From Rouxiella aceris (GTDB lineage Bacteria; Pseudomonadota; Gammaproteobacteria; Enterobacterales; Enterobacteriaceae): a stretch of DNA of 64,000 nt. Position 1 is the stretch's first letter, and each line of letters starts with the position of its first letter. Positions 17,773 through 26,056 of this stretch are shown here, in pieces. The notes below the pieces were generated by a model. The model searched no databases. It was given only the letters and a program-made list of their open reading frames with translations, and was not told the origin of the DNA. The translations under genes were made by a program, and so were the position numbers. Location: assembly GCF_012933545.1 (NCBI RefSeq), contig NZ_JAADJU010000004.1:1-64000 (forward strand). The letters run 5' to 3'.

Positions 17773-17964
17773 CTAATCTGGCACCACCATCCCATACTGC
17801 ATGCCATACGTGGTCATGAGTGCGTAATAGTCGTGGTAGATCTGGTCAGAGGATTGCACAGAGGTAATACCCGGCCACTCTGCCGGGTCCTGATCTGTTG
17901 TGCCAAAATATGTCTGTATTGACTTGCCATCACCATTTAAAACAACATAAATTTTCGTGCTCAT
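17773..17964 (-). CDS. Small protein after the tail fibre gene
   Basis: A 63-aa protein (MSTKIYVVLNGDGKSIQTYF to GMQYGMVVPD). Its ATG overlaps the fibre stop codon (ATGA), so it is translated with the fibre. Position and size fit a tail-fibre accessory or assembly protein, but no family is recognised. It is the last gene of the late operon. Confidence 0.6.
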   Translation of the reverse strand: MSTKIYVVLNGDGKSIQTYFGTTDQDPAEWPGITSVQSSDQIYHDYYALMTTYGMQYGMVVPD

Positions 17965-19094
17965 CAGAATGTGTATCCTGTTAAGTTAATTGAAAATTGG
18001 AATGACGCGCCATTCGTTGAAAACGCACTGTAATAGATTGTCTGTGGAGTGGTAATTGCGTGGTCATTAAAGAAAACGCATGAACCAAGTCCACCGCCAG
18101 ACGCCCCAGTCGAGTTAAGGGCGAAGCGAGGACCGTTATAGATAATCGGCAATGCTAATAGCCAAATTTCGGCAACTTGTTGGCTTGAGGTGGTTGTCGC
18201 AATTGACCCTGATATTGTCTTCGCATTTCTTGGAAATGCTGATGACGAGGAACTTAATACTGACGCGGCGGTTGCTGTTGTTGTCGTACTCAGCATGACG
18301 TTTGACGTTATATAAACTTTTCGGTCAATCTGATACCCAACATAAAACGTCCCACTTGATGTAAGCCAAACGCTGATAAGTGCGGACGCCGTGTATCCCG
18401 CGGGCAAAGCGCCGTTATATACAGCAGGGAATGCGCCGGTAACATCAGTTGCATTCGCAGTCGCAAGTAAAGCAGATGCGCCAGTTGTCGGGTTATAAAT
18501 TGCATAAATGCCTAAATATCGAATTCCCGCCGATACAGCAACATCCATTCCTCCCGCACCGACAACCCCCAAATTGATAGTTTTATTAAAAGAGCTGAGG
18601 CGATATTGAGTACCGCCCAGTGCTGTTTCTACAATAATTTCGTCAGCCGTAAAAGTAGCGGTAGCTGACGCCGTAGCGATGCTCATAGCTGCGTTACGCA
18701 CTGCACCGACGATACCAGAAAGGCCGCCGCCTAAACCAAGGTTTGCGAGAGCGGCGGCCACAGCTGTAGCACCTGCATTTTTAATTTCAACGAAGTTATT
18801 TGCCGTCTGCAAAAAACTGCCTGCAGTATTCGCCTTAAGACCCAAAAGCAGGTTTGCCAACGGCGTGGCCACGTCGCCGTTATCAAGCACGTCAGCGCCG
18901 CTGGTATTGGCAATAAACTGCGCCAGCACGCTGGCCATCACCGAACCTTGACGCAGCGCTTTGTTAACCTGCGCAGAACTTGCAGTACCCGCCTGAAACC
19001 CTGCACTGAGCGCAGCAAGTGCCTCATAGGCTGCCTGTGGCGTAACGTTGGCAGAAGCACCAATCCCAAACGGTTTAAAATTATTCACTGCCAT
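17964..19094 (-). CDS. Tail fibre / receptor-binding protein
   Basis: About 376 aa from MAVNNFKPFGIGASANVTPQ. The N-terminal 120 residues (Ala-rich helices, ANLLLGLKANTAGSFLQTAN) are like baseplate-attachment parts of phage fibres; the rest is Ser/Thr/Gly/Ala-rich with low complexity, ending in a beta-rich tip (QTIYYSAFSTNGASFQFSIN). I chose the ATG that overlaps the previous stop (TAATG) over an in-frame ATG 18 bp upstream. It should recognise the host surface. Host-range determinant by position and composition; no specific fold can be named. Confidence 0.75.
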   Translation of the reverse strand: MAVNNFKPFGIGASANVTPQAAYEALAALSAGFQAGTASSAQVNKALRQGSVMASVLAQFIANTSGADVLDNGDVATPLANLLLGLKANTAGSFLQTANNFVEIKNAGATAVAAALANLGLGGGLSGIVGAVRNAAMSIATASATATFTADEIIVETALGGTQYRLSSFNKTINLGVVGAGGMDVAVSAGIRYLGIYAIYNPTTGASALLATANATDVTGAFPAVYNGALPAGYTASALISVWLTSSGTFYVGYQIDRKVYITSNVMLSTTTTATAASVLSSSSSAFPRNAKTISGSIATTTSSQQVAEIWLLALPIIYNGPRFALNSTGASGGGLGSCVFFNDHAITTPQTIYYSAFSTNGASFQFSINLTGYTF

Positions 19095-19759
19095 TATAAA
19101 TTCACTCCCCATGCGCCTTGGTCAAACCCGGCGATATATTCATTTTCAATATCAAAGCCGAAAAATTGCGTCCCGGCCGACGGCGTTAATATTTGGCCGG
19201 CATACACTCCGGCAGCTTTGACTGTTAAGTAGCCCTGGCGAATAGCGGCCAGCAGTTCGAGCGAAACAGAACTCAGGCCACCAGCAGCAAAAACAAGAAT
19301 TGAAATGGTCATGTCCTGGTTATCGATGATCTGCATCGACAGCCCGGACCCGGCGAGCGCCGTATCAAGAATGTCCGGTAAGGTTTCGTTGGTGCCATCC
19401 CACCGATTTATGGCAATTTTCGCTTTGAGGACAATCCGGTAAACATCGTCACTCAAGTTAGTAAACCCGGCGTCCGGGTCGTATGGTCCTTGCCACACCC
19501 CTTGGTCAAACCCGATCCCGGGCGTATCGAATGAGAAATAAATCCCTGAAATTGGCTGGCTAACAATGCGTGTTCTGCCAATCCACTGGCCGAGAATGTC
19601 CAACTGAACGCCAACCGCATTATCGATATCAAATGCGGAGATCATGCCGAGCATTGCGTTTGATATATCAGTCAGCGGACGAGTAGATAAATCGATGTGA
19701 GAGACAAACTTAGGCTTACCGGCGTGGTAGTTGGTGATTAAGTCAGTGTATTTACTCAT
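19094..19759 (-). CDS. DUF2612 baseplate protein
   Basis: A 221-aa protein with the DUF2612 signature: AMLGMISAFDIDNAVGVQLD and LGQWIGRTR near residues 35-65, then GIYFSFDTPGIGFDQGVWQG and DDVYRIVLKAKIAINRWDG near 85-120. These proteins sit in the baseplate between the J-like protein and the fibre, comparable to gpI of P2. Its start overlaps the stop of the baseplate J gene by 4 bp. Role from family and synteny. Confidence 0.8.
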   Translation of the reverse strand: MSKYTDLITNYHAGKPKFVSHIDLSTRPLTDISNAMLGMISAFDIDNAVGVQLDILGQWIGRTRIVSQPISGIYFSFDTPGIGFDQGVWQGPYDPDAGFTNLSDDVYRIVLKAKIAINRWDGTNETLPDILDTALAGSGLSMQIIDNQDMTISILVFAAGGLSSVSLELLAAIRQGYLTVKAAGVYAGQILTPSAGTQFFGFDIENEYIAGFDQGAWGVNL

Positions 19760-20955
19760 GAGGTGGCCACTATCGAAATATTAGCGACGCTACAAGATGC
19801 CGCCTGGCTGTAGATGAGATTGACGTTCGCCGCAGCAACCGACCCAGCAGAGGTGCCAATGCTTAATGTCAGGATGTCGTAAAATTTGCTATTCCCGCCA
19901 CTCACTACGCCAAGATTCGCAGGGGAATAAACGCGGCTAAGCAGCACGGAATCACCGATCGCAAGGCTGTTGATATAGTCGGCAACCGCCTGGGCAATGT
20001 TTGCGCCTATCTGCGTTGTGTAGCCGGTAAACGCCTTCAGTGTGATCGCCGCATAAATCGGTACAACAACGGGCCGCGAAAGGTTGATAACGTGCGGATT
20101 ACCTTTCGAGTCCGTCACCGTTACTGCGGTAGTACCGTTAGTCGAAACGCCCTGGCCCTTTTTAAGCCGGATGGTTGATGCAATATCATTGATATCGCCG
20201 CCATCCACAATCGCGGTAATTGAATGTGCTGGCAGCCCATTAGCATCGACCGTGCCGGTGTCGTTTTCATAGAGTTTGTGGCGTACAACACCTGTGATAT
20301 TGGCTAATGCGCCATCCAGGGCATCAAATGGGGTAACAGAGGCCAGGGCCGTGCTTTGTGACTGCCTGATCCGCAGTTCCGCATCAGTCTCAACAGCGTT
20401 ACCCACCGTTGCGCTGTTTGGATTTGTTACCGAAATCCAGCCGCGCGTCGGCGTGTTGATACCAGTAACGGTGCCAGCCAGCGCCGCAACAGCGCCAGCG
20501 GTGGCACAGGTAGCCGTCACCAGCACAGTTCCATCGGTACCAATCACCACAGAAGCTGGTAGCGTCCAGGTGATATTGTTGGTGTCTTTAACCGAGCCGT
20601 TGACTATCTCAAGTCCGATAGTGCCAGTGATCAGCACGTCAACTGTCGAGTTGTTGGCCCCATCCCGCGTTATGCCGTTTATTTTAACATTGCTGGATAG
20701 CCCGGCCCCCATCGCCGTGGCCGGAGAGAATGTGTTATAGACGGCTATTGCTGTGTTATTGGCATCGTTAATGGCCAGGGCCACCAGCGCGACCATTTGC
20801 CCATCTTTGCTATCAGGGTCAAGGTAAGCGTCACTGCCATAAATTTGCTGGAAGAAGCCGGTAATTGTTGTCAGGACCGTCTGATAATCGGGCGCACTGA
20901 TCCCCTGGGCGGTTATCGTTGCCGATAGCCCCAGCGTATCGAGGTTCAAAGCCAT
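19756..20955 (-). CDS. Baseplate J/gp47-family protein
   Basis: A 399-aa protein with the baseplate J layout: N-terminal FFQQIYGSDAYLDPDSKDGQ, AVYNTFSPATAMGAGLSSNV near 80, a beta-rich middle (GTVTGINTPTRGWISVTNPN), and TDAELRIRQSQSTALASVTP near 190 followed by ALDGALANITGV. J proteins form the baseplate wedge that triggers sheath contraction. Adjacent to the W-like wedge protein upstream, as in most contractile phages. Confidence 0.9.
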   Translation of the reverse strand: MALNLDTLGLSATITAQGISAPDYQTVLTTITGFFQQIYGSDAYLDPDSKDGQMVALVALAINDANNTAIAVYNTFSPATAMGAGLSSNVKINGITRDGANNSTVDVLITGTIGLEIVNGSVKDTNNITWTLPASVVIGTDGTVLVTATCATAGAVAALAGTVTGINTPTRGWISVTNPNSATVGNAVETDAELRIRQSQSTALASVTPFDALDGALANITGVVRHKLYENDTGTVDANGLPAHSITAIVDGGDINDIASTIRLKKGQGVSTNGTTAVTVTDSKGNPHVINLSRPVVVPIYAAITLKAFTGYTTQIGANIAQAVADYINSLAIGDSVLLSRVYSPANLGVVSGGNSKFYDILTLSIGTSAGSVAAANVNLIYSQAASCSVANISIVATS

Positions 20956-21309
20956 TTATGCCTCGCTTGTGACTGTCGTTGTTCCGTAGATTGTGTCGAT
21001 TGTTGCGGTGAAGGAAACTCGGCGAGTAGTGCTATTTACTGAGGTATTGAAGACGGTGATCGAGTTAACACCAGTGGTCTCCAGAATACGCTGGCGAATT
21101 GCCATGTTATAAATTTCTGGTTTCTGTTTTCCCAGCACTGACTGAATCCACGGTGTCCCGGCTGTGGTATCAAGAAACCATTGGCCGTACCAGAGTTCAA
21201 ACCGGGTTTTAACCGCCTGCGCCACGGCATCAGGCGAGTTAATCAGAAAGGTATTGTCACCCTGGCCGAATGTATAATCACCGTCTGCATCTTCGCGTCG
21301 GTATCTCAT
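20956..21309 (-). CDS. Baseplate wedge protein (gp25/W-like)
   Basis: A 117-aa protein with AVKTRFELWYGQWFLDTTAG near residue 35 and a C-terminal beta strand pair (SFTATIDTIYGTTTVT). Position between the spike and the J protein and its size match the wedge component equivalent to gpW/gp25. ATGA overlap with the spike gene. Function from synteny and general resemblance. Confidence 0.75.
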   Translation of the reverse strand: MRYRREDADGDYTFGQGDNTFLINSPDAVAQAVKTRFELWYGQWFLDTTAGTPWIQSVLGKQKPEIYNMAIRQRILETTGVNSITVFNTSVNSTTRRVSFTATIDTIYGTTTVTSEA

Positions 21310-21962
21310 TGAGGCACCCCCGTAGTGCTACCACCAGACTGAACCCCACCATGTTTATGCCCGGTCTGGCTAATGCCGGCGGCAACCTGATCGCCGCTTG
21401 AGGTAATTTTCCCATTTACCTGCACATTTCCGTTTATCGTCACCAGGGAGGAATTGATATTTATCGCACCGCCCTGGGTCAACTCGATAAAGCTACCCCC
21501 GTCATCTGTGCGGATTTGCACAGAGTTGGTGCTGATCCCGCTGATTTTATTCGCTTGCGACTGGGGACCAACTATCGCAAAGGCATCTGATAAATCGTGC
21601 TGACGCGGATCTACAGGTTCCTGTATGCCACCGCTCTGCCACCAGAAATCTATGCAACGGTCCGCGAAAACAACCAGGCACTCATCCCCCACTTTAATCG
21701 GGAAGGTCATGGTTACCCCACCGCCGCGCTGGAAGGATACGGGAACATCAGTCAGCAGGGGATAATCGGCAGACACTACATTGCCGGATGCATCCGTAAT
21801 CGCGCCTTTTAACGCAGGCTGAACGACACATGTGACGGTATCCGGGTCAAAGGACTGGATGATCCCAGGCATGCACACACGCAGGCCAGCGGAATGACTT
21901 TTTAATAAAGTCTCGCTTAGCTCTGAGGTGTCACCGGTTTGCGCACTGTTTGATACAGGCAT
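21306..21962 (-). CDS. Baseplate spike, Gp138/gpV-like
   Basis: About 218 aa from MPVSNSAQTGDTSELSETLL. Residues 15-110 fit the Gp138 N-terminal OB-fold (GVTMTFPIKVGDECLVVFAD, DFWWQSGG), followed by beta-helix repeats (SSLVTINGNVQVNGKITSSG) and a metal-binding apex GHKHGG (HxH), ending TTGVPQ. This trimeric spike pierces the outer membrane. I chose this start because an upstream in-frame Met would place a transcription terminator inside the gene. It is probably re-initiated from the main late transcript. Confidence 0.9.
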   Translation of the reverse strand: MPVSNSAQTGDTSELSETLLKSHSAGLRVCMPGIIQSFDPDTVTCVVQPALKGAITDASGNVVSADYPLLTDVPVSFQRGGGVTMTFPIKVGDECLVVFADRCIDFWWQSGGIQEPVDPRQHDLSDAFAIVGPQSQANKISGISTNSVQIRTDDGGSFIELTQGGAININSSLVTINGNVQVNGKITSSGDQVAAGISQTGHKHGGVQSGGSTTGVPQ

Positions 21963-21980
21963 GGAAAAACTCCATAAAAA

Positions 21981-21998
21981 AACCCGCCGGAGCGGGTT
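21981..21998 (-). terminator. Terminator after the HEPN gene
   Basis: Stem AACCCGC, loop, GCGGGTT followed on the minus strand by a run of seven T. It closes the HEPN cassette 18 bp after its stop and lies just upstream of the spike gene. Late transcription must read through it, which Q-type antitermination would allow. Confidence 0.85.
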
Positions 21999-22015
21999 TA
22001 ATAAATTTTTATGCA

Positions 22016-22411
22016 TTAAGATGCTTTAGGTGTCTTGAGCAATGTCCATCGCTCAAAGAACTCTTCCGCTGCCTCAATTACATCTTGTGCCATTTCTTCG
22101 GAAATAGTTACTGTTTGTAATTCATAGTCAGCTTCATTCCTTGCATCTCTCTGTGTTTTCAGAACGTAGGCTAAAGATTTTAGCGACATTGCTGGATATG
22201 GCTCATTCTTGCATTCAGCTGAGTTAGACATGTAGCCAACAGTATTTTTATGGTGCTCACGGGTAAAGTGAGGTAAACATGTTAGCGAAGAGATAGCCTC
22301 ATGAAGCATGCTATAATACGCGCGCGAGATAGCACTTCTATAGCCACTCTCGTCTTTTTTGTTCAAGCATAACCGAGCTGTATCTAAAATATCACTGCTA
22401 GTTACCGACAT
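22016..22411 (-). CDS. HEPN-domain protein inside the tail operon
   Basis: A 131-aa all-helical protein. YRSAISRAYYSMLHEAISS (residues 24-42) and RNEADYELQT (91-100) are the two hallmark helices of UPF0332-type HEPN proteins. The RNase motif RxxxxH is not obvious (R91-NEADY), so it may be a non-catalytic HEPN member like those paired with nucleotidyltransferases, or bind RNA. Its start lies inside the last 14 bases of the partner gene. Together with the partner it has its own promoter and terminator. HEPN proteins are common in toxin-antitoxin and antiphage systems. Assignment to HEPN is good; activity is unknown. Confidence 0.72.
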   Translation of the reverse strand: MSVTSSDILDTARLCLNKKDESGYRSAISRAYYSMLHEAISSLTCLPHFTREHHKNTVGYMSNSAECKNEPYPAMSLKSLAYVLKTQRDARNEADYELQTVTISEEMAQDVIEAAEEFFERWTLLKTPKAS

Positions 22412-23180
22412 AACTCACTCCGGTATGAAGTTGACGAGGAGATGAGAAACGGGCAAGAAGCCTACATTTGTCTAATTTATCTTCTTCACAAACTTTATCA
22501 GCTAGAGCAAAGTTCATTTTGGCAATTTCTTTAGGCGATTTACCTTTAATGTCAACTATATAGCATCCATTGCCCCTATCACTTAATTGAACATAACCAG
22601 TGATAGCCTTAAATTCTTTCACTACTGACCAAATGATGCTTGCCAATAGATCAAATTGTTCATGAGTACTTTGAGATGCATCAAAGGCCCCGTCGAGTTC
22701 TGACAACAGTTCGTCTTTATGTTTCATAGCCTTCTGCCTTCCTTCAGCGTCTGACAGCAGCTTGATATGTTCATCAAAGAAACGACTTAAATGGCTTCTT
22801 TCGCCAAATCGATATGCATTGCTATAAGCAATCTGACTAAACATTTTACTGGGATATTTTTCTGCTAAAATATAAGCAACTTTACTCAGTTCGAGAAAGT
22901 TGAATGTTAACTTTAGAAATTCATAAAAGTGCTGTGCAAGAAAAAAATCATTAACTTGAGGATCTAGAGACAGTCTAAAAATCTCCAGAGCCTCTTGCTC
23001 ATTCCCAAACAAGACTTCCAAATATCCCGAAGCAACTAAAGAAGCGCTTGTATTGGTAGCATTAAGCTCGGTGCTAACACGTTTATAAGTAAAATGATCT
23101 ACAGACTCACCATTAACCAGTTTAGCCGAAAATTGTGCAATGTACTCTTCGGCTTTTTCTTGTGGGATTCCAGCAGCCAT
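22398..23180 (-). CDS. Partner protein of the HEPN gene, unknown family
   Basis: A 260-aa, mostly helical, soluble protein. Residues 40-130 look TPR-like (VASGYLEVLFGNEQEALEIF, VAYILAEKYPSKMFSQIAYS). Residues 195-225 form a beta-containing segment (GYVQLSDRGNGCYIVDIKGK). No nucleotidyltransferase or nuclease motif is visible. A ribosome site GAGG and a strong sigma-70 promoter lie just upstream. It overlaps the HEPN gene by 14 bp, so both are made together. Could be an antitoxin, a sensor or a scaffold of a two-gene defence or exclusion unit. Confidence 0.6.
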   Translation of the reverse strand: MAAGIPQEKAEEYIAQFSAKLVNGESVDHFTYKRVSTELNATNTSASLVASGYLEVLFGNEQEALEIFRLSLDPQVNDFFLAQHFYEFLKLTFNFLELSKVAYILAEKYPSKMFSQIAYSNAYRFGERSHLSRFFDEHIKLLSDAEGRQKAMKHKDELLSELDGAFDASQSTHEQFDLLASIIWSVVKEFKAITGYVQLSDRGNGCYIVDIKGKSPKEIAKMNFALADKVCEEDKLDKCRLLARFSSPRQLHTGVSYVGN

Positions 23181-23212
23181 TTTTTTCCTCGGCCCAACTA
23201 AACGGGGTAGAG

Positions 23213-23241
23213 ATTCTAAGCCTAGATTGGCTAAATTTCAA
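23213..23241 (-). promoter_or_regulatory. Sigma-70 promoter of the HEPN cassette
   Basis: -35 TTGAAA (23236-23241), 17-bp spacer, -10 TAGAAT (23213-23218), on the minus strand; the predicted transcription start is about 26 bp before the ATG at 23180. A good internal promoter within a phage structural operon is the hallmark of a gene expressed from the silent prophage. Confidence 0.75.
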
Positions 23242-23359
23242 TCTCAAAAAGATATCGACGCTAATGTAAAATATTTAGGATCACCCGACTTTCACACAGT
23301 CATAGGTTCCGAAAACCTTCGGGGCATCCATGTTTGCCTGGACGACTTGTACGTTGAGT

Positions 23360-24100
23360 TTACAAAAAACCCATCTCTCGAGCTGCATAAATGTTCAACA
23401 CGTCCGATTGTCCATTGCAAGGTACGGCAACTGTTACCATTTCCACATATCCTTGATTACCCCTTTGCTGACATAACTTAAAGTGCATTTTTGCCAGCCT
23501 AGCGGCATACCCGAAGTCGATGTTATTCGCATATGAAGCCTCACCCAAAGCCGCTAATTTAGTTTTATCTGGAATATCATCATTTTTCAGCATTTCTGAG
23601 AAGGCTGATATGTCGCGAGTAAGACTTGCTAGGCATTCATTTTTGTAATCATGGCCAGTATAAGCAGAGGCTCTTCTACATTCTTCACCATATGCAGATA
23701 GGGCTAGCTGAACTCTCAGCATAGTTAGCATTGAGCCCCCCACTTTAACGTAAACCTGATTGGGATCTTGGGAGCCTGGATACCTAGTAACGAAACCGAA
23801 ATTATTTAATGCATTTCGAAACGCATTATCTACCGAAGATTTCGAATCCAAGGGCATTTTTGGAATCGGCATTTCAGGGTGAGTCAGGTAGAAATTCCTT
23901 TGCTCTGTCTCAATTTTTCGGTCTCTCTCAGTCTGCCTATCTTTTGCCAATTTATCTTCGTTGGCCTGTTCAAGATTTTTTTTTGCTATCCATTCGTTCA
24001 CATCGTTTTTATTTCTTCCAGAAAGAGCATTTAACCCGCTGCATGCTGTCGAAGAAAGCACAAGAAAACTAACCGCAATCAATAAGAATTTATTTTTCAT
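23360..24100 (-). CDS. Phage-encoded lipoprotein in the baseplate region
   Basis: A 246-aa protein with a clear lipoprotein signal (LLIAVSFLVLSSTACSG, Cys20), a charged coiled-coil stretch (about 35-70, rich in E, K, R, D, Q), then a helical domain with five further cysteines. Its ATG overlaps the stop of the baseplate hub gene (ATGA), so it is translated with late genes, unlike the HEPN pair. Structural operons rarely contain lipoproteins. Possible roles are superinfection exclusion or helping lysis; no family is recognised. Confidence 0.65.
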   Translation of the reverse strand: MKNKFLLIAVSFLVLSSTACSGLNALSGRNKNDVNEWIAKKNLEQANEDKLAKDRQTERDRKIETEQRNFYLTHPEMPIPKMPLDSKSSVDNAFRNALNNFGFVTRYPGSQDPNQVYVKVGGSMLTMLRVQLALSAYGEECRRASAYTGHDYKNECLASLTRDISAFSEMLKNDDIPDKTKLAALGEASYANNIDFGYAARLAKMHFKLCQQRGNQGYVEMVTVAVPCNGQSDVLNIYAAREMGFL

Positions 24101-25170
24101 CCTGAAATCACCGACCTATTTAGCGCTGAGCTGACTTGAAGTTCCGCAGATCCACGCGCCATACACATCATATCCATGTACCACGCTTTGCCTCTTGTAT
24201 CACCAGTATAACTGATGGATTGCACGATATACACACCATCCGTCGCAATACTTGCCGGAGGGGTGCTGGCAATACCGTTAACAACCAGGTTCCCGTTATC
24301 CTTCGTCTCGCTAATGCTGCCTCCAGACATCTGGATGTCATGTGAGGATAGCGCGGCCCGGTAGACGGAGGTCTGGTCCAGTTTAATCAAGCCGTTTACC
24401 CGGATGTTCGGGTTAATCAGACATCGGACGTTAACCCCGGCACCCATAGTCTGCTGTGGCATGCCCACCAGCCCGGTTAGGCTATTTAAAACGATAGCCT
24501 CCTGGGTATATTGATTTTCCGGTACCATGTTTACTAAGCCGTCAACAATCTGCCAGTTTGCGCCACACTGTTCCGAGATATTGTCCATCACCTTGTGTGC
24601 CGACTGAAAAATAACGCGCCCACGTGGGAATACCGTGGCTGGCATATCCCCGGTGATCCCTTTCTTTACCCCGAATGGGTCAAAACTTTGCATCGTTGCA
24701 GCATGCAGATCGGCCACAGTATAGCCAGCGGCCAGCGTGGTATTGACTACCGCGCCAAGCAGCGCCTGATGCCCATCAATAGCCTGGATCAGAACATAGG
24801 TATCGGTGGGATTATCACGACCTGTGATCGTAAAGCGGATATCTCCGCTGTAAATCTGCCCGAAATTCTGGCCATTCTTTTGGCCTACGTCTCCGGCACT
24901 AACAGGGGTCACCTTGCCTACCTGGTTGTCTCCCACGGCGGTGGCTATTCCATCATAACCGGCAATCAGCCTGATTTTAGTGAACTCTTTTCCAAGGATC
25001 CGGTTATTGGTATGCGGGGACAGGTTATAGATTTTTATCACGGCAACGCGCGAAAACTTGATGTTAAACCACTCAATATCGAACGTAACTTTGAAGTCTG
25101 AAAAACTCAGGCCTTTGCCGTTATCATCCGTCAGCAATAGTTCAAAATGACGCATCCAGTTCTGACTCAT
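24097..25170 (-). CDS. Baseplate hub protein (gp27/gpD-like)
   Basis: A 357-aa protein with FKVTFDIEWFNIKFSRVAVI near residue 30, NRILGKEFTKIRLIAGYDG near 57, and GQIYSGDIRFTITGRDNPTD near 103, a common pattern in baseplate hub proteins of contractile phages, and a C-terminal GVYIVQSISYTGDTRGKAW. It is expected to connect the tube to the spike. Position after the small plug protein supports this. Confidence 0.82.
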   Translation of the reverse strand: MSQNWMRHFELLLTDDNGKGLSFSDFKVTFDIEWFNIKFSRVAVIKIYNLSPHTNNRILGKEFTKIRLIAGYDGIATAVGDNQVGKVTPVSAGDVGQKNGQNFGQIYSGDIRFTITGRDNPTDTYVLIQAIDGHQALLGAVVNTTLAAGYTVADLHAATMQSFDPFGVKKGITGDMPATVFPRGRVIFQSAHKVMDNISEQCGANWQIVDGLVNMVPENQYTQEAIVLNSLTGLVGMPQQTMGAGVNVRCLINPNIRVNGLIKLDQTSVYRAALSSHDIQMSGGSISETKDNGNLVVNGIASTPPASIATDGVYIVQSISYTGDTRGKAWYMDMMCMARGSAELQVSSALNRSVISG

Positions 25171-25178
25171 AACACCCC

Positions 25179-25484
25179 TTAGCTTTGAACGACATATAAG
25201 TGACTTCCGGTACCGAGATCGGTTTTGCTCGGGTATTCCTGCGCGGCGTCGTCACAAAACACCATCAACCCGAAACCGAAACCCATATACGCATACTGGG
25301 CCAACAGATTTACGTTGGTCACCAGGGGTATTCCTGTTATCAAATTCACACCGGCGCTATCTTGCAAATCCAGCACCCAGCCTGGCGTATCCCTCCAGAT
25401 GATCCTCATGCGGTAAGAAGTGCTGTTGAGCGTAATACTGAATTGCTGGTTATCCGGCGTTAGCGGTATTTCAGCGACATTCAT
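25179..25484 (-). CDS. Baseplate plug-type protein
   Basis: About 101 aa from MNVAEIPLTPDNQQFSITLN, with RMRIIWRDTPGWVLDLQDSA and PLVTNVNLLAQYAYMGFGFG, the features of a small beta-sandwich family (DUF6983, phage baseplate plug). Its ATG overlaps the stop of the upstream gene (ATGA); the longer frame starting at GTG 12 bp upstream is less likely. It should close the tail-tube end inside the hub. Confidence 0.75.
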   Translation of the reverse strand: MNVAEIPLTPDNQQFSITLNSTSYRMRIIWRDTPGWVLDLQDSAGVNLITGIPLVTNVNLLAQYAYMGFGFGLMVFCDDAAQEYPSKTDLGTGSHLYVVQS

Positions 25485-26056
25485 AATCTCCACCACCAGG
25501 CTAGTTTCTCTAGAAATGATGCGTCGTCGTCAGGGACGGGGTTTTTAACGCCGCTATCTTGCACAGCGGAAGTGCTCGCGCCGCTGGCCATGTTAGATTT
25601 ATCGGTCACAGAGACACTTTGGGTTTGAGATATCAGCACCTGCCTCAGTGTGAGAACGCACATCAGCACGTTCTCGCTGGTCTTGTCGGTCGTGACATCA
25701 ATCGCCCGGATAAGCATGCTGGTGTACTGCTTCTTGCCGGTTGTGACATTGAAGGGAACGCGCGTGGCCTGCAGATCCAATATCTTCTGATAGGTTTCCT
25801 TCGGGCTGGTGCCGAGGGAAAGTCCGACTGAAGAGGTATCAAGCAAATCCAGCAAGGAGCCGCCACCAGCAAAACCGACCTCCATCGTGACTTCTGATGG
25901 CCGCTTGTAAGCATGGTCGGCTACCGGAGCGCCAATCTCGACAGGGTGCTCTGTAATTTCCAGCGCATCCTGGTGCTTTTCAGAGATCACAACGCTGGGA
26001 ATGATCAGGCCAATGCTTCGCGTGGATTGTTGAAATAACGTCGATAAAATATCCAT
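25481..26056 (-). CDS. Dit-like baseplate/tail protein
   Basis: A 191-aa protein. The N-terminal 120 residues (SIGLIIPSVVISEKHQDALE, ITEHPVEIGAPVADHAYKRP, YTSMLIRAIDVTTDKTSENV) match the Dit-like phage tail protein N-terminal domain, an LysM-adjacent tube-end adaptor in myoviruses. It directly follows the tape measure gene (ATG/TAA at 26056), the usual location. The Ser-rich tail ends in WWWRL. Confidence 0.78.
   Translation of the reverse strand: MDILSTLFQQSTRSIGLIIPSVVISEKHQDALEITEHPVEIGAPVADHAYKRPSEVTMEVGFAGGGSLLDLLDTSSVGLSLGTSPKETYQKILDLQATRVPFNVTTGKKQYTSMLIRAIDVTTDKTSENVLMCVLTLRQVLISQTQSVSVTDKSNMASGASTSAVQDSGVKNPVPDDDASFLEKLAWWWRL

Noticed and set aside
23140-23481. 113-codon plus-strand frame opposite the HEPN promoter and lipoprotein end
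   Set aside because: Runs against two better-supported minus-strand genes, lacks a ribosome site and has no recognisable features.
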